Assembly: GCF_016086655.4 (NCBI RefSeq)
Contig: NC_052134.2
Coordinates: 10,602,001 to 10,666,000, forward strand
Length of the DNA stretch: 64,000 nucleotides
Reading direction: 5' to 3'
From: Lepeophtheirus salmonis
Lineage: Eukaryota; Arthropoda; Copepoda; Siphonostomatoida; Caligidae
Shown: positions 12,252 to 24,029 of the stretch, piece by piece
How positions within the stretch are numbered: position 1 is the stretch's first letter
Layout: every line of letters begins with the position of its first letter
Made by a program: the position numbers and the translations under genes
The notes under the pieces: generated by a model
Seen by the model: only the letters and a program-made list of their open reading frames with translations
What the model was told of the DNA's origin: nothing
Database searches by the model: none

Positions 12252-13990
12252 TCAATCTGATTTCAGGTTTGAATTTTTTTTAGTATTTTTGCAAGCCCTT
12301 TTCCTTTTTTTATTTACATGAAGATGGCTGTTTGCTTCAGACACCATTTTTTTTGTAAATACATTAAACATTTTTGATGCAATTTGATTAAAGAAAGCGC
12401 TGCTGAGAAGATAATTATTACTGTATAAAGATTTTTCAAACCATGCTGTAGTTTGATTACAAGTAAAAAATCTTCGTGCACATTTTACAAAAACACTTCT
12501 TAGAGTAGCCATCGATAAAATAACATTTCGCCTTCCTTTATTTGAAAAAAAATATGTCATCGAAGTTCATCGAGATGTCCTCCCAGAAGATGGATTACAT
12601 CACCGGACTTTTTTAGACCACCCCTATTAATTTTATTAACAAAATGAGTCTAATTTTTAATATTTTCAAAATATAACTATTGAGAAAGTAATATTTCCAT
12701 CCGAAGATAAGAACTTGGTGCAGCACTGCCGATTTAATTTTTTTTTAAATAGAATGGGTAACATACAAAATAAATGAGCGGCTACAGACCTTTTAGTGAA
12801 TCTAATTCCATTGCAGAATTGGAAGATATAAGGCTGATAAATGTAGAAACATCTTCTTCACTTGTATAATTAGATTCTCTTGTATCGACTAACATGATGC
12901 AATTGATGATATTGATTTTAAAAGTAGGGTAACAATATTTTTTTTTAGCTTCAAAAAACTGTAGACAACTCAGTAATTTCCACCAGCAATGGATGTATAC
13001 CACCGAAAACGTCTTTCTATTGGGTCTTAATTAATTTTAAAAAGAGAAAAATAAACTTAATTTTATTTTTATCCAGTAAATATATCACTAAATGGTCTAG
13101 TCCCATGGATGTTTGATAGGTGGGATGAAATCTGTCTCGGAAGATAATCGGTTTTAATGAATCATCTCTCTTTTGGATGTACATAGTATTAGAGTTCACA
13201 TTTATGCAGTTCCAAATACGCATAAGGATATCCATAACTTGTGCTGTTGTTTGAAGCTTCTGAATTGATCCTTTTTCAACACATAATGGTTAAGTACATT
13301 CAGAATGGAATCGTGAAAAAATCTTACGGAAAGATCAACATTACACTTTTTAATTGGTTGGGGAGAAATTGCTTTATGATTAAGTTTGTGATCTAATTTC
13401 AATCCCTGGTCTAGCTCCATGTAGTAGATTTGGATCACATGCCCAACTTCGGCTTCAAGAATAATATCCTCATTTTCAAAAGATGGACATGAAAATTTTT
13501 GTTTTCTAGTAATTTTTGCAGATATTGACCTATTCGAATAACATTAATATTTTTCTTTCCGAAGTGGAAAAAGGATTCTGTATATATTTAGGAAAAATAC
13601 CTTTTCCTAGTTCATCCATATATCACTTTTTTGTTTGAGACATTCGCATCTGTAAGGGTTGCAGCGGGGTGTAGCCCAACTTTGGTAAACACTTCAAGAA
13701 CTATCATATAATATTGTTTTATAATGGAAGATTTAATATTTGTGATTTGTACAATAGCTACCATGTCATTGTATTTTTCAAGTACACTCTTCACCATAAA
13801 ACAAAGTATGGTTTTAGAATAGTTGCCCTTCCTATCATATCCAAAAAAATTGCCACCACTAACTTCAATTCTCTCTCTGAGGAATATAACTTCGTTAATT
13901 ATTATAGAAACATTAATCTCTTTAATCCAATAATTTATATATAAATTTTAAATAATCAATTGTTCAGACTGGCAACCTCCTTGAACTGAG
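12252..13990 (-). pseudogene. Decayed P-element/THAP9-type transposase
   Basis: Read from high to low coordinates, broken minus-strand frames (13797-13612, 13438-13202, 13235-13017, 13003-12782, 12560-12252) follow the order of a P-element-family transposase body. The clearest part is 13438-13202, where HKAISPQPIKKCNVDL and then SVRFFHDSILN match the family's conserved block following a KL-x-H motif. Next comes a TAQ-like segment with MDILMRIWNCINV. 13797-13612 has the upstream LHPAATLTDANVSNKK block. Stops and at least three frame changes break it. No N-terminal THAP zinc-binding domain was found; the region ends where the Gypsy LTR begins. Assignment is by eye and needs a profile search. 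Confidence 0.55.
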
Positions 13991-14070
13991 AACACACTTG
14001 TTATTCTTCTTATACACGATTCAGATGGCAAGTAAATAATTCCAGATTCTCTAATTTGATTATATATATA

Positions 14071-14229
14071 TGTAGCGTTCAGCTATACAAGTTGATTCCA
14101 CGTTCTTCACGAGAGTATCTCTTAATCTATTATTTTGTATAAACTGTTTCAGTCGTTCACGTTTACTCGAGAATACAACTTCTATTTTAGTAATTATAGG
14201 AAGCGTGTATTATTCTGTAGAAACTACAC
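14071..14229 (+). repeat. 5' LTR of the Gypsy element
   Basis: It shares with 16771-16868 the strings gagagtatctcttaatctat, ttgtataaact and gtcgttcacgtttactcga. It begins tgtagcgttcag and ends just before the candidate primer-binding site. At about 160 bp the LTR is short. Confidence 0.75.
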
Positions 14230-14247
14230 TGGTGACCCCGACATGGC
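14230..14247 (+). other. Candidate tRNA primer-binding site
   Basis: tggtgaccccgacatggc follows the LTR and starts with TGG, the complement of a tRNA CCA 3' end. The TGGTGACCCCGAC string is typical of animal Gypsy elements. The tRNA was not identified. Confidence 0.55.
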
Positions 14248-14910
14248 GAAGTCGAATGAAGTCCCTCACGTTGTAGGGCAGCTCAAAGTCTGCCCTTTCT
14301 GGCCGACCAAACCTATAGCTTGGTTTCGTCGCATGGAACCTTAGTTTCAATTATACTAAGTTAAGGAAGAATTTGAGAAATATCATCATTTATTGTGTGC
14401 CATCGATGACAAAGTCCTGAACCCTTTTGATGATTAGAGCAAAGCCATATTAAGTGCAACCCCTTACTCTGATCTGAATGCAAAAGTCTTGGATAAACAC
14501 AAAATTGCCACCCAGGATAAAATTGAAAGGCTCTTCCAGGTCATTGAAGCACCGCATATACACCCTATTGATGAAATTGTGAGCCTGGCAAGGGATTACC
14601 TCTCAAATGTTCCGATGTCCGTGAGACTATAATCAAACAAATACTCGTGAGGAGTCTCCCAAAAAGCAGAAGGGCTGGGTTATCGGTCCAGTTCTCAGAT
14701 CTTAGCTTGACGGATTTCATTAGGAAAGTCAAATATCAAACAACTATGGTTGAAAGTCCAGGCCTGATTCATTCTATCAAGAACTTAAGGCCCCATGACC
14801 CAACGAAGGAGAAAAAGGAATGCTTCTATCACAGGAAATGGGGGAAAAATGCCACAAAGTGGGAAACTCCTGAAAACTGTCCAAAGCTCATCACTCCAAA
14901 AAACTAAGCA
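14237..14910 (+). pseudogene. Degraded Gypsy gag region
   Basis: Frames resemble the N-terminal capsid of Gypsy gag, including VCPFWPTKPIAWF, where family members have a PPFW...WF motif. The region ends near 14820-14880 with a Cys/His segment (CFYHRKWG...C) replacing a normal CCHC knuckle. At least four stops or frameshifts interrupt it. Confidence 0.6.
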
Positions 14911-14925
14911 ATTGTTGGGTCCTTA

Positions 14926-15280
14926 TCCCGACGTTAAACATAAATTCACATCCAGGGACTCACCTTTTAGAAATGTTCTTTTATTTATTTATAGTAATGG
15001 GATAAAGTTCCTTGTCGGTACCAGATCTCAGCGGTCGATTGTTCCGAGGGGCCTCTTCTGCGGTAGACGTAATCCAGTATCTCCCAAGCTCGTTGCCGCA
15101 AATGGAACTCCTTTTGGAACTCATGGTTCTATAAAATTATGGGTCGAATTTGACCCCGTGGGCGAGGTCCGGTGGGAGTTTTTAGTGGCGGATATTGAGT
15201 ATGGTGTCGTTGGTACCGATTTCTTGAGCCATTTTAAACTCTCTGTAAACATGGAACTAGGTTCACTACAACAGAACTAA
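14926..15280 (+). pseudogene. Gypsy aspartic protease remnant
   Basis: The frame includes KFLVGTRSQRSIVP, where the active-site Asp-Thr/Ser-Gly-Ala/Ser of the family is expected. The Asp is replaced and the loop altered, so the enzyme would be inactive. The later GTDFLSHF strand of the protease fold is well kept. It lies between gag and RT, as expected. Confidence 0.65.
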
Positions 15281-15349
15281 CTTACTGCTTCGGCGATAGA
15301 AAAAAAAGATGTAACATTTGCCAGGAAAATGCTAGGTTGATATACCAGT

Positions 15350-15930
15350 CCTCAGTGTGAGGAAGAATTCTGTCCGGAGCCACGTCATGCAGTTCAGCAC
15401 GAAATTTTCACAACGGGGAATCCCTGTTTTTCACGTACTCGCCGTCTAACTCCTGAAAAAGAGACTATAGTGAAGAAAGAAATTTCTGAACTATTGTCGG
15501 CTGGAATTATACGCAGGTCAAAATCCAATTGGTCTTCCCCAATTCATTTGGTACCAAAGAAGGATGGTTCATGGCACATGGTTGGTGACTACCGACAGTT
15601 GAACACCCTAACCTTTCCAGACCGTTACCTGATGCCTCATATTCATGATTTTATAAGGAATACTGGAGGCTTTAACTTCTTTACTAAATTGGATTTAAAT
15701 CGTGCTTACTATCAAGTACCAATGTGAAGCGAAGACTGCTAGAAAACTGCAATAACGGCGTGCGCAGGGCTTTATGAATTCACGAGAATACCCTTTGGAC
15801 TACGCAACGCCTGCAATACTTTCCAAAGATTGATGGATTCCTTGTTTGGAGGTTTTAACTATGTTTTTGCCTATATCGACGACATCATGATAGCTTCTCA
15901 TTCCGAAAAGGAACATCATAAGAAATAGAA
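15350..15930 (+). pseudogene. Gypsy reverse transcriptase remnant
   Basis: SSPIHLVPKKDGSW, GDYRQLN and FTKLDLNRAYYQVP (15530-15722) are the finger and palm blocks. After a stop at 15725 the frame resumes with FGLRNACNTFQRLMD and the catalytic YIDD (about 15877-15888). It breaks off shortly after YIDDIMIAS; thumb, connection and RNase H are missing. Confidence 0.85.
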
Positions 15931-15936
15931 ATTCTA

Positions 15937-16683
15937 CCATGTCCATGTCGATTTAGTTGGCGCCATCAAGTAAATGGAATGAGATATCTGCTTACTATAA
16001 TTGACAGAAGGACTAGATGGCTAGAATCAGTGCCTCTTTCGAATACTACTGCTCCAGTGATAGCGGATGCATTTCAAGTAGCGTGGGTGTCCCGATTTGG
16101 TGTCCTGGCTATAATGACCTCAGACTTAGGAAGACAATTTATCTCTGAAGTATGGAGGTACATGCGTAGTAATTTGGGAATAGAAAATAAATGTACCACA
16201 CCATATCAGCCGCAATCCAATGGTTTGGTGGAAAGAGCACACAGGATGTCGAAGGAGGCTTTGAGGGCTCGTCTTTCGGAGAATGAGGAAAATTGGATAA
16301 AAACACTAAATAGGATCTTATTGGATATGAGAACTACTCTTAGTACGGATTCCGGCGTTTCTCCTGCTCAAGAAGTTTATGGCGAAGAAATTCGTTCTCA
16401 CTCTCTTCCTGATGTGATCGAAAGGGAAAAAACATCGAATAATAATTTCAGGACAAATCATCACTCTTCATATAGCCAAGAGACTTCACCTGAAGAGAAA
16501 AATCTGCGTTTACCCAAGAAAGCCTTCATAATGAGTTCCCCAATCGGAGGACCTCTTGACGTTCCATATGAAACTCCTTTCGAAATATTGGAGAAACATG
16601 ATCACTATTTTATTTTAAATAGAAGAGGAATCCCTTCAAAACAGCCAATTAATCGGTTAAAAGCAGCTTATGTTTCTATTTAG
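15937..16683 (+). pseudogene. Gypsy integrase core remnant
   Basis: HVDLVG provides the first Asp of the DDE triad but is followed at once by a stop. The frame then runs open from 15979: LLTIIDRRTRWLE, MTSDLGRQF (second Asp) and NGLVERAHR (Glu). The chromodomain-free C-terminus ends at TAG near 16681. Apart from the early stop it is the best-kept part of the element. Confidence 0.85.
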
Positions 16684-16756
16684 TTTAGTATTTTGACATT
16701 TTTATTTCATTTACAATTTTATAATCGTCATTTTATCCGTGGTTTGTAATTTCAAC

Positions 16757-16769
16757 CCGGGAGGAGAAT
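16757..16769 (+). other. Polypurine tract
   Basis: A purine-rich run (cccgggaggagaata region) lies immediately upstream of the 3' LTR, where plus-strand DNA synthesis is primed in LTR retrotransposons. Confidence 0.6.
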
Positions 16770-16770
16770 A

Positions 16771-16870
16771 TACGTTCAGGGATACAAGTTGATTCTACGT
16801 TCTTCCCGAGAGTATCTCTTAATCTATTAATTTGTATAAACTATTGTAGTCGTTCACGTTTACTCGATAT
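16771..16870 (+). repeat. 3' LTR of the Gypsy element, shortened
   Basis: Nearly collinear with the 5' LTR from tacgttcag to tttactcga. Similarity fades after about 16868, so the end appears truncated or diverged. Several point differences from the 5' LTR indicate an old insertion. Confidence 0.7.
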
Positions 16871-18270
16871 GTATACAACAATAGGATACAAAAGAATAAA
16901 ATACAAAAAGTACTTTTATTCTTTGAACAATATATATACTATAAAAAATACAATATAGCACACTAGAAATAGAGTGATTTTTAATGGTTTAAATTAGATA
17001 TCTTGAAACTAATGTATTTATTTCTGTGGTATTTCACAACTTGCAGTAAACCGTTTTTCTGCTGTTGGTCGGTGGTAATCCTAGTTGCGAAGTCACTCAT
17101 TGTGAAGCTATATTCAAAAGAATACAAATTAACACGTTTTTTAGCCATTTTCTAGAGGCACCAACAATAAATTTTCAAGGCATTTGCGGCAGGCATAGCC
17201 GTGGTCCAAAATCCAAATGACTGGTATATTTAGTTTCTTTCCAAGTGTATAACGGAGCTGAATAGTTATAAGGAAATGTTGCAATTTAGAAAGGTATGGC
17301 TGTATTGAAGAGATTATGTGTGTCACATTTGTCAGAAGTGTTAGTTTTGGCTTTTTTTCTTGCGATAATTTTTTTGTCACCCCATTTTGGAGGGAGATAT
17401 ATTGTCTGAGTTTTAGGATTAAAGAAATGTTTTTGGGTTTACTTGGTGCAGAGACATCCAAGCAAATGTTATCTGTAAAAAAATGTTATTGACACCCTAT
17501 ATCTTCTTATAAGTATAATCATAGCTGCTGAATGTCTTTCAAGTAAGGCCAAACGAATCGGGTTCTTATTTTGAATACGTCATAAAAAAAAACGACGTTG
17601 TGGAGTTACTTTGGGGGATTTGGTACATCGAACATAGTGAAAATTGCATTAGGTATCAGTATGTATTCTTTTTTAAATAGAATTCATGAGCATGCAGTCC
17701 TCAAATGCTTATCACAAAGTCTAACTCGACCTTCCTCTTAAATTGGCTCGACGATAATTCTAAATCCATCTTTTGCAGATATCATTATTCAGAAGAAATC
17801 TAAAGAAATGCAAACGGTTGGGATTCCAATTGTTGAAACAGTTTATCACCGTACAATAAGTTCCCATATCCGTTCTCATTTTGGATTAAGGGCTCTGAAA
17901 AGGAAATGAGCTAAGTCTTCTTTGTTCAAATAGATAGATGCTTTATCAAGCCATTAAAATGTGGAAACTATATCAAAGTGTCTTTTAACGGGCTTAAAGT
18001 TAATTATCACCAACTTACCTAATTAATGTTTGTTGAAATATTCAATTTTTTGAAGATTGATTTACTTATCTGTCTTATCGATGCTCACAGAACGTTTGGG
18101 GGTGCTACTTTCGCGCATTTGTCAGTAGCACTTGCCTGTAGCTATAACTCTATATATGATCTGTAATATTATCTTGAAGTTATGCGACACTTACAAGAAG
18201 TAATACAAAGAAAACGTTCGGTAGTGTGGAAAACAGTTCCAGACGTTTTCATCCACAACTGAAATATTGG
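16871..18270. other. Unassigned stretch with one minus-strand ORF
   Basis: A 106-codon minus-strand frame (17461-17141) has no recognisable domain. It could be a detached N-terminal part of the P-like element on the far side of the Gypsy insertion, but I could not align it, so that stays speculation. The remainder is AT-rich without open frames. Confidence 0.3.
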
Positions 18271-18274
18271 GAAG

Positions 18275-18599
18275 GATGTTTTGGCCAAAATCAACACTAT
18301 AATCATGCCTCAGTCACCATATCCACTGGATTCGGCCTCATATGACTTTTTCTTGTTTCCAAAACTGACGAGACCTATGAAAGGACGGAGATTTGCAACG
18401 ATTGAGGAGATAAAGACTGCATCGCTGGAGGAGCTCAAGGCTATCTCGAAAAGGGCTTATGGAAAGTGCTTCAAGAAAAGAAGCGTTGGTATTGTATCTG
18501 AGGGGAATTACTTTGAAGGGGACAACATAAATATTGATGAATAAATTAATATTTTTCCGAAAAATACAAAGTCACTTACTTTTTTAACACCCCTTGTAT
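18275..18599 (+). pseudogene. Mariner transposase C-terminal fragment with element end
   Basis: The frame 18281-18544 has DFFLFPKLTRPMKGRRF, the C-terminal block of mariner transposases after the third catalytic Asp (PYPLDSASYD; the usual SPDLAPCD is altered), and ends with GNYFEGDNINIDE. The sequence after the stop, aatatttttccgaaaaata through acaccccttgta, looks like the mariner 3' inverted terminal repeat. The N-terminal half is missing. Confidence 0.8.
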
Positions 18600-19299
18600 T
18601 TTGCTGGACGGGATATTGTTTTTGAATACATAAATATAACTTTACATTTAGTTAGAAATCGTTACTATCACTAGAGCATACCCTGGAACATAGTCTTGGG
18701 CACTGGGATACAATAAAGTAGTTAGTAAATAAAACTCTTAGTATGGAAACATATAATATATTACATGAGTCTTCACCCTCCTACTCCTCTGCAGAAGACA
18801 ACAAGAAGATAAGACGAAACATTTCGTTTCGTCCTATTTCGTATGGTGTGTCACATTTTGCTTTGACATAAGAAGAGTTAACTCGTTAGAAATGAAAAAA
18901 ACTCCCTTTATAAATTGGAAAAGGAAAAACGGTTGTTTTAAATGCTCTTTCTTCTTCTTTGTTCATTATTTTATTGGTGGTCGTGGTGTTAACTTCTCCC
19001 TCTGAAGTATACATTATTGCCTATCTTTGGTGTAAAATGATTTAAAAATAAATGTATATTATATGAGTTAAATACAATTATGATATTTAAAGGAGTTGGG
19101 CTGGAGGGGTCTAGCTTCTCTCCCTAAATATTCAAAAAAATGATTTCTTCCATTTTTTTTTCCCCAAAAAAATAATTTTATTTTATTAGCTATGGAGTTA
19201 TTAAATTTTTTTCCACAAGATTTTAATTTTTGTGAATAGCTATCGCTTTAGAATTTTTTTTTTGGTGAAAATTTAAAAAAAAATTCCAAAAATGTAAGA
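18600..19299. other. AT-rich stretch with a copy of the GGGGCTGTAG repeat family
   Basis: No gene is seen. About 19090-19290 carries gggctggaggggtctagc followed by A/T-rich units with agctatggag and gaatagctatcgc. This matches the repeat family also found near 26640, 32470, 55110 and 62720. Confidence 0.45.
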
Positions 19300-19440
19300 T
19301 TTGGATCTATATCGTGCAGGCGGCCCAGGAGAAGCTGTTTGAGGGGATCTTTGTTATTAAAATCTATATCGATGATGTGCTCGTCTTTTCATAATCGAGA
19401 GAGGAACACCTGAAGAAGTTGGAGCAAAAACCACTGGACT
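19300..19440 (+). pseudogene. Gypsy RT fragment (YIDD part), plus strand
   Basis: The frame reads AAQEKLFEGIF and then IYIDDVLVFS, a stop, and REEHLKKLEQ: the catalytic palm of a Gypsy reverse transcriptase with the YIDD box. It stops abruptly near 19440, where the sequence becomes another part of an RT on the opposite strand. Confidence 0.75.
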
Positions 19441-19800
19441 TTCCACAACCTTCTTGGACTCGTCGTCCCATCATTATTGTTCATAGCAATGAGCGAAATC
19501 CACCTTGGAGAAACAACTAGATCCAGCGAGATCCACAAACAACTTTTCAGAATGAGGGAGGGGATACAAATGTTTATTAATGATAGGTGATATCGTGTGT
19601 GTAAAATAAGCACATATCCGGACTTTACCATTAGGTTAAAGTACAGAGACTATAGGAGACGCCCACTCAGAATACTCGACTCTACTATGTATCCCTCTAT
19701 CAACCCTTTCCCGAACTTCATCAGACACATGCTCACGTAGGCAAGAGGTATAGTTCGCGCCCGTATGTAACGTGGGCGTGCGCTCTTGCTCAGGTGGACT
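19441..19800 (-). pseudogene. Gypsy RT fragment (finger part), minus strand
   Basis: On the minus strand, frames read EYSEWASPIV, PNGKVRIC, YPLPHSEKLF and SCFSKVDFAHCY, the N-terminal finger and palm blocks of a Gypsy RT. These normally precede the YIDD box, which here lies on the other strand next to it. One element has been inverted or rearranged. Confidence 0.7.
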
Positions 19801-21599
19801 CTAACCTTTATATGGGTTTAGGAGGATTTGCCTTGTACGTTTTCGCCTTGTGAGAGTAAATTATTTTGAAAAAATGAGGAATGGGTATTGTTCCTGAACA
19901 CATATTTGGATGCACAATATTATTTTAAAGATGATTCTTAAATGCAAATACAACGTAACTTTACTTACAAGTGCGAAAATCAGGGCTAGTGTTTTTGATG
20001 ACACGAAAATACGAAAACTCTTCAGATATGTTATTCAAGAGATATGACGAGAGATAAATAAAGGGAATATAAGGAAGATATTTCTTACTTGATTCTTACA
20101 GACAATTGTAAGAAACGGTCTCAAGGATTAACAGTCTTAAGGACCAATATGATCAGTCCTAAGATTAGAATGGGCCAGACCGAAGAGATTGAAACTGACA
20201 CATGATTAATTATTAGGCTTAATAAAAGAAAGGTTATTATGATATTATATAAAAAAGTAATTACTAGGCATCTAATTTATCAACATGATTAACTGAACTT
20301 ATTAGATATATGTAGATGTCTGCGACATGTTGTAAGTCATCATAGCCTATTCAAGTGGCAGGGACCAGGAGTTTCATCCCCTCCTCACACAAAGAATATC
20401 TTATTGGGCACTAAAAGTTATAGGTGCTCAAATTAATTTAAAAAAAGAAGAAAAGTGGAAATTAGTTTATAAATTTTTTTAAATCAGTAGCCTACAAGCA
20501 ACGAAAATATTCTGAAGGGGCACCTAATCGAAAAAAAATCTGAAATGTATTAAAAAAAATATATGGCCGGAAATCCCCCTAACGAGGATTATTTTTTGCG
20601 TATACATATTTGTATATCTGTAGTGTAGATTTAGTAAAGTTCACACATGGCCTCCCCTGTGAAAGTCGTCCTACTCCAAGAGCTGGCCTATGGTGAAAGA
20701 TCTCTGAATAAACTTTTCTAGTTTATTAACTAGGTCATCGAGTGTACCTTTCTCTGGTTCATTCAGCTATGATGTTTTCGTCATTTGTACCATTTGTATT
20801 TTCGATTATAAATGATTGAGAGAGAAACTGATTCTTTTCTATATATCCATAACAATCATTTTCGATTACATACATAAGTCTCTTTCATTTCATAATCCTT
20901 TTTATACTTGTAAAATGAGACAACACGTTTCCCTCTCCCTAATAATTTGTATAAGATCCTTCATGTTTGAAACCTTTTAACTACAGAATGATAATTCATG
21001 TTCAAGGTTTAAAAATAACAAATAGTGTTAAAGTCAACAAATTTTTTTCACAACATGGTATTAAATATACGAAATAAGATATATCTAACAAAAATAAAAG
21101 TCTTCAAAACGACAAACTCATCATGAACAAGGGCTTAAAACTAGGAACAGGAACAAGTTATGACTTAAAATGTATTCTTTTTATTTATTAAATTATCTAG
21201 CCATTTATTCTTCTAAACATAACATTGAATCATAAGAGTTGACAAAAACACTTGTCCTCTTCAATATAAATACACATATAACATATAAAAACCGGTGGAT
21301 CTAATAGGAAGCTACCACGTGACTGAAGATAATAGAGGATCTCGATTCAGTTCTCATAAATAATTATCTATCAACAACATTGTTCAAAACGGTTGAAGCA
21401 CCCTCAGTTTTCCGTCAATGAAATCCTCGAGTCTTGTCGTTCTTATTATAGAGCCACAGTCCGGGTGAAGCATAAAATGCAGGTAACTTTCGTGATGACT
21501 GCGTTAGCCTTTAGGTGAGCCTGAGTCGTATGTGACATAGCCACCAGCTAATATTTTTTTAAAGTTCTATTTTGAGTGCGTCCCTAATTATCCGTTCCA
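19801..21599. other. Gene-poor stretch
   Basis: No coding region is seen. About 20090-20180 carries aaggaccaat...tcagtcctaag, a short interspersed motif also found near 27855-27950 and 32820-32900. 21290-21600 is GC-richer and may continue the LINE tail at 21600-21790. Confidence 0.35.
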
Positions 21600-21790
21600 C
21601 GATTTCCTCTACATGTATCACTCAACTGCATTCATAAAAAAGATAGAAGGATGACTCCGTGCGATCCTGGCAGAAAGAGCAGAGCCTCTCCCTGGTGAAT
21701 ACTGTTGACGTAGCGAGAAGATATCTAAGCCACCTCTCTCTTGAATCGATGAATGGATTTCTCATGACCGATCTCCATCCCACTTTATGT
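21600..21790 (-). pseudogene. LINE-like C-terminal zinc-finger (zf-RVT type) remnant
   Basis: On the minus strand one frame reads FTRERLCSFCQDRTESSF and then YLFYECS. This is a C-x2-C ... H/Y ... C pattern typical of the cysteine motif after the RT of non-LTR retrotransposons. Surrounding frames are broken. The fragment is short, so assignment is tentative. Confidence 0.4.
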
Positions 21791-22500
21791 ATTCTTTGTG
21801 TTTTCTATTGATTCATTAATTAGTTTCATAGTCTTATTTGAGTTACTTAAAAATTTAGTTTATGTATATGGATATAATTCATGCCCAGATTAACTGTTTT
21901 ATAAAGTCTGACCAAAAAATCAATACACAAACAATGTCTAAACATAGAACACGTCGTTATCTCTTATTAATTATATTAGATTTAATTAAGTATTAGAATA
22001 ATACATGTTGTTACATTAATTAATAGGGCAACCTTCCTTACGAAAATAAATAGGATGAAAGGACTAAAAATCAGTTGATAATTACATAATTCTTCCCTAT
22101 TATGGAATTATTATTGAATAATTAAACAGTTGCCAAGGACTAAGAACATTTTTCAATCCATAAGACCGGAAGAAGTGTAGTTAGCCTAACTAAGGGGTTT
22201 TATATTATTCTCATTTTTGCTTCAATTGAAACATTCAATGAACGTTTAGAGCATGTAGAAGACTATTATTGTCATTCATTGTAAACGTAATTGTATTAGA
22301 TCAAATACACTATTCAGATTTTTAAATGTTAATAGTGTATTTGATTTATACACTGATTGGTCGTAAATAGAAGGTCAAGTGGACTAAGCAAACTTTATAT
22401 GTTTACTTTGTGAATTATTTGCCAATGATTACGCACAAGCATGCATTGCAGTCATAGACGGTGTTTAAAATTGGGAGGGTCTAATTTTATTTATATACCA
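21791..22500. other. AT-rich stretch, nothing recognised
   Basis: No frame or motif was found. The string aatacactattcag at about 22305 and its near-inverse aatagtgtatttgat at about 22331 form a small imperfect palindrome. Confidence 0.4.
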
Positions 22501-22576
22501 GGTTGTGCAAAAGTTTTGAGGCTAAAATGAACGAATTAAGCAATGATGATTAGTTTTGTATCCATCACAATTTTAT

Positions 22577-22960
22577 TCATATAGTGAATAATAATGATTT
22601 TAAGGAATAGTTAATATTGAATGTGACCACCGTATTCAGCAATAACAGCTTCAAGGGTGTAGTTGTATTTGCTACATGTACTTTTGATGTAGGACTCTGA
22701 CATGGCTTCAACATCTGGTTGTCGTATTCTGCAGGCATTGACAACCAGATACTATAATGCAAAGGATTCAGATCTGGTGATTGAAGAGGCAAAGAGTTCT
22801 TGACCCCGAGTTCAATCACAATCATTCCTGGATAATCTCGGACGTGTGGAAGTGTGCTCCATCCTGTTGAAATATAATTTCAGGTGGTAAACGGTTGTGT
22901 TTGAGCCATATTTGGCTGCAATAACTGCTTTTGAGGACATTGCGTGAGAAAGTAAGGTTG
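22577..22960 (-). pseudogene. Tc1/mariner transposase C-terminal fragment
   Basis: From high to low coordinates the minus strand shows FQQDGAHFHTS (second catalytic Asp block), a frame change, then QSPDLNPLHYSIWLS (third Asp block). A last frameshifted segment ends in EAVIAEYGGHIQ, the usual tail of this family. At least two frameshifts are present, and the N-terminal half is absent. Confidence 0.75.
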
Positions 22961-23308
22961 CAATCATTCGCCTTAGTTTTACTTGAAACATGGAAATAAA
23001 CTACTAATGTTTTTTAATAACGTAAACGACAAGAAGAGACTCTAGGCTCCTAGAATAAGGGAAAATAATCATATTGTTGATATATAAACGGTGTTATTAA
23101 GTTTTAAAAATTGTCCCAAGACTGTTTCACGACACGGTACTAGAATATATGGAATATTTACACACATTCGTTATGCGCAAGTTGACTTTTTTTCAGTTCC
23201 CGGGTCAGCTCTTGCATCTCTTGAATTCTGTAACTCCGCCCGACCTACGCCATTTTATGAAATTTGACTATTTTACAAAGTTTGAGTATACTTAGTTGTT
23301 TCTTGATC

Positions 23309-23900
23309 TACAGGGCTCGGAAGCAAAACGTGGACTGAATGACTTATTTTAGAAAATTGTCAGTAATTTTATTGTTTGATGAATAGTTTTGGATTTTTTT
23401 TGTACAAAACTTTGAGACACGACCTTTGTGAACATGTTCACTCAATATGGCTGCCCTCAACAGCAATTACAGCCTCCACTCGGTAGTGGTAAGCCTTGCA
23501 GGAGTTGAGGATGAACTTCTCGGACAAGTTGTTACACTCCTTCACAATGGCGGCCTTCAGGGAGTCCACGTTCGGGTGAAATGTCTGGTTAGTCTCCCTC
23601 TCCAAAGTTCCCGACAAGGCAAAGTCAAATGGGTTCAAATCCGGAAGAAGATGATAGCTACATGCCCTTGGGTCAAAAATCAGCCATGTTGTCGGCGCAC
23701 ATTTGGTCGATGTGTGTGAGAGTGTACCATCTTGGGTCCACACATAGTTGTCCTCTGGATAGGTGGCCTTGATCCATGACAGGATGGTGAACCTCAGCAC
23801 CTTGCAGTAGGCCTCCTGGCCGATTTTCTCGCCAACCTTAAAAAAGAAGGGAGGCATCTTCTTAATATTGAGATTGATGACACCAAGATATGCGGTGATT
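23309..23900 (-). pseudogene. Tc1/mariner-like transposase C-terminal half plus terminal repeat
   Basis: The 139-codon frame 23857-23438 has MPPFFFKVGEKIGQEAY, VWTQDGTLSHTS (second Asp), LPDLNPFDFALSG (third Asp; the usual first Ser is lost) and VEAVIAVEGSHIE. The first Asp and the DNA-binding half are missing. Beyond its 3' end, at about 23309-23335, gggctcggaagcaaaacgtg matches the terminal repeat of the element at 35461-36141, marking the element border. Confidence 0.8.
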
Positions 23901-24029
23901 AATTTTTATATAGGGAGTTGCTAACACGACGACAACCTATTAAGTAATGAATAAAAAATACAAAAGAGCAGTGACTACAACCATTTTCCTTTTTCTAATT
24001 CTTAAAGATAGTGTAAGAAGGAACCGAGA

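Larger units (their letters stand above)
14071..16870 (+). mobile_element. Ty3/Gypsy-type LTR retrotransposon, internally deleted
   Basis: The order is 5' LTR, primer site, degraded gag, protease, reverse transcriptase, integrase, polypurine tract, 3' LTR: a complete Gypsy layout in about 2.8 kb. It is short because sequence is missing between the end of the RT palm and the integrase core, removing RNase H and the integrase zinc domain. Stops interrupt gag, RT and the start of the integrase core, so it is dead. It abuts the P-type pseudogene on the left. Confidence 0.85.

Noticed and set aside
23447..23719. 90-codon plus-strand frame
   Set aside because: Antisense to the mariner transposase fragment on the minus strand.
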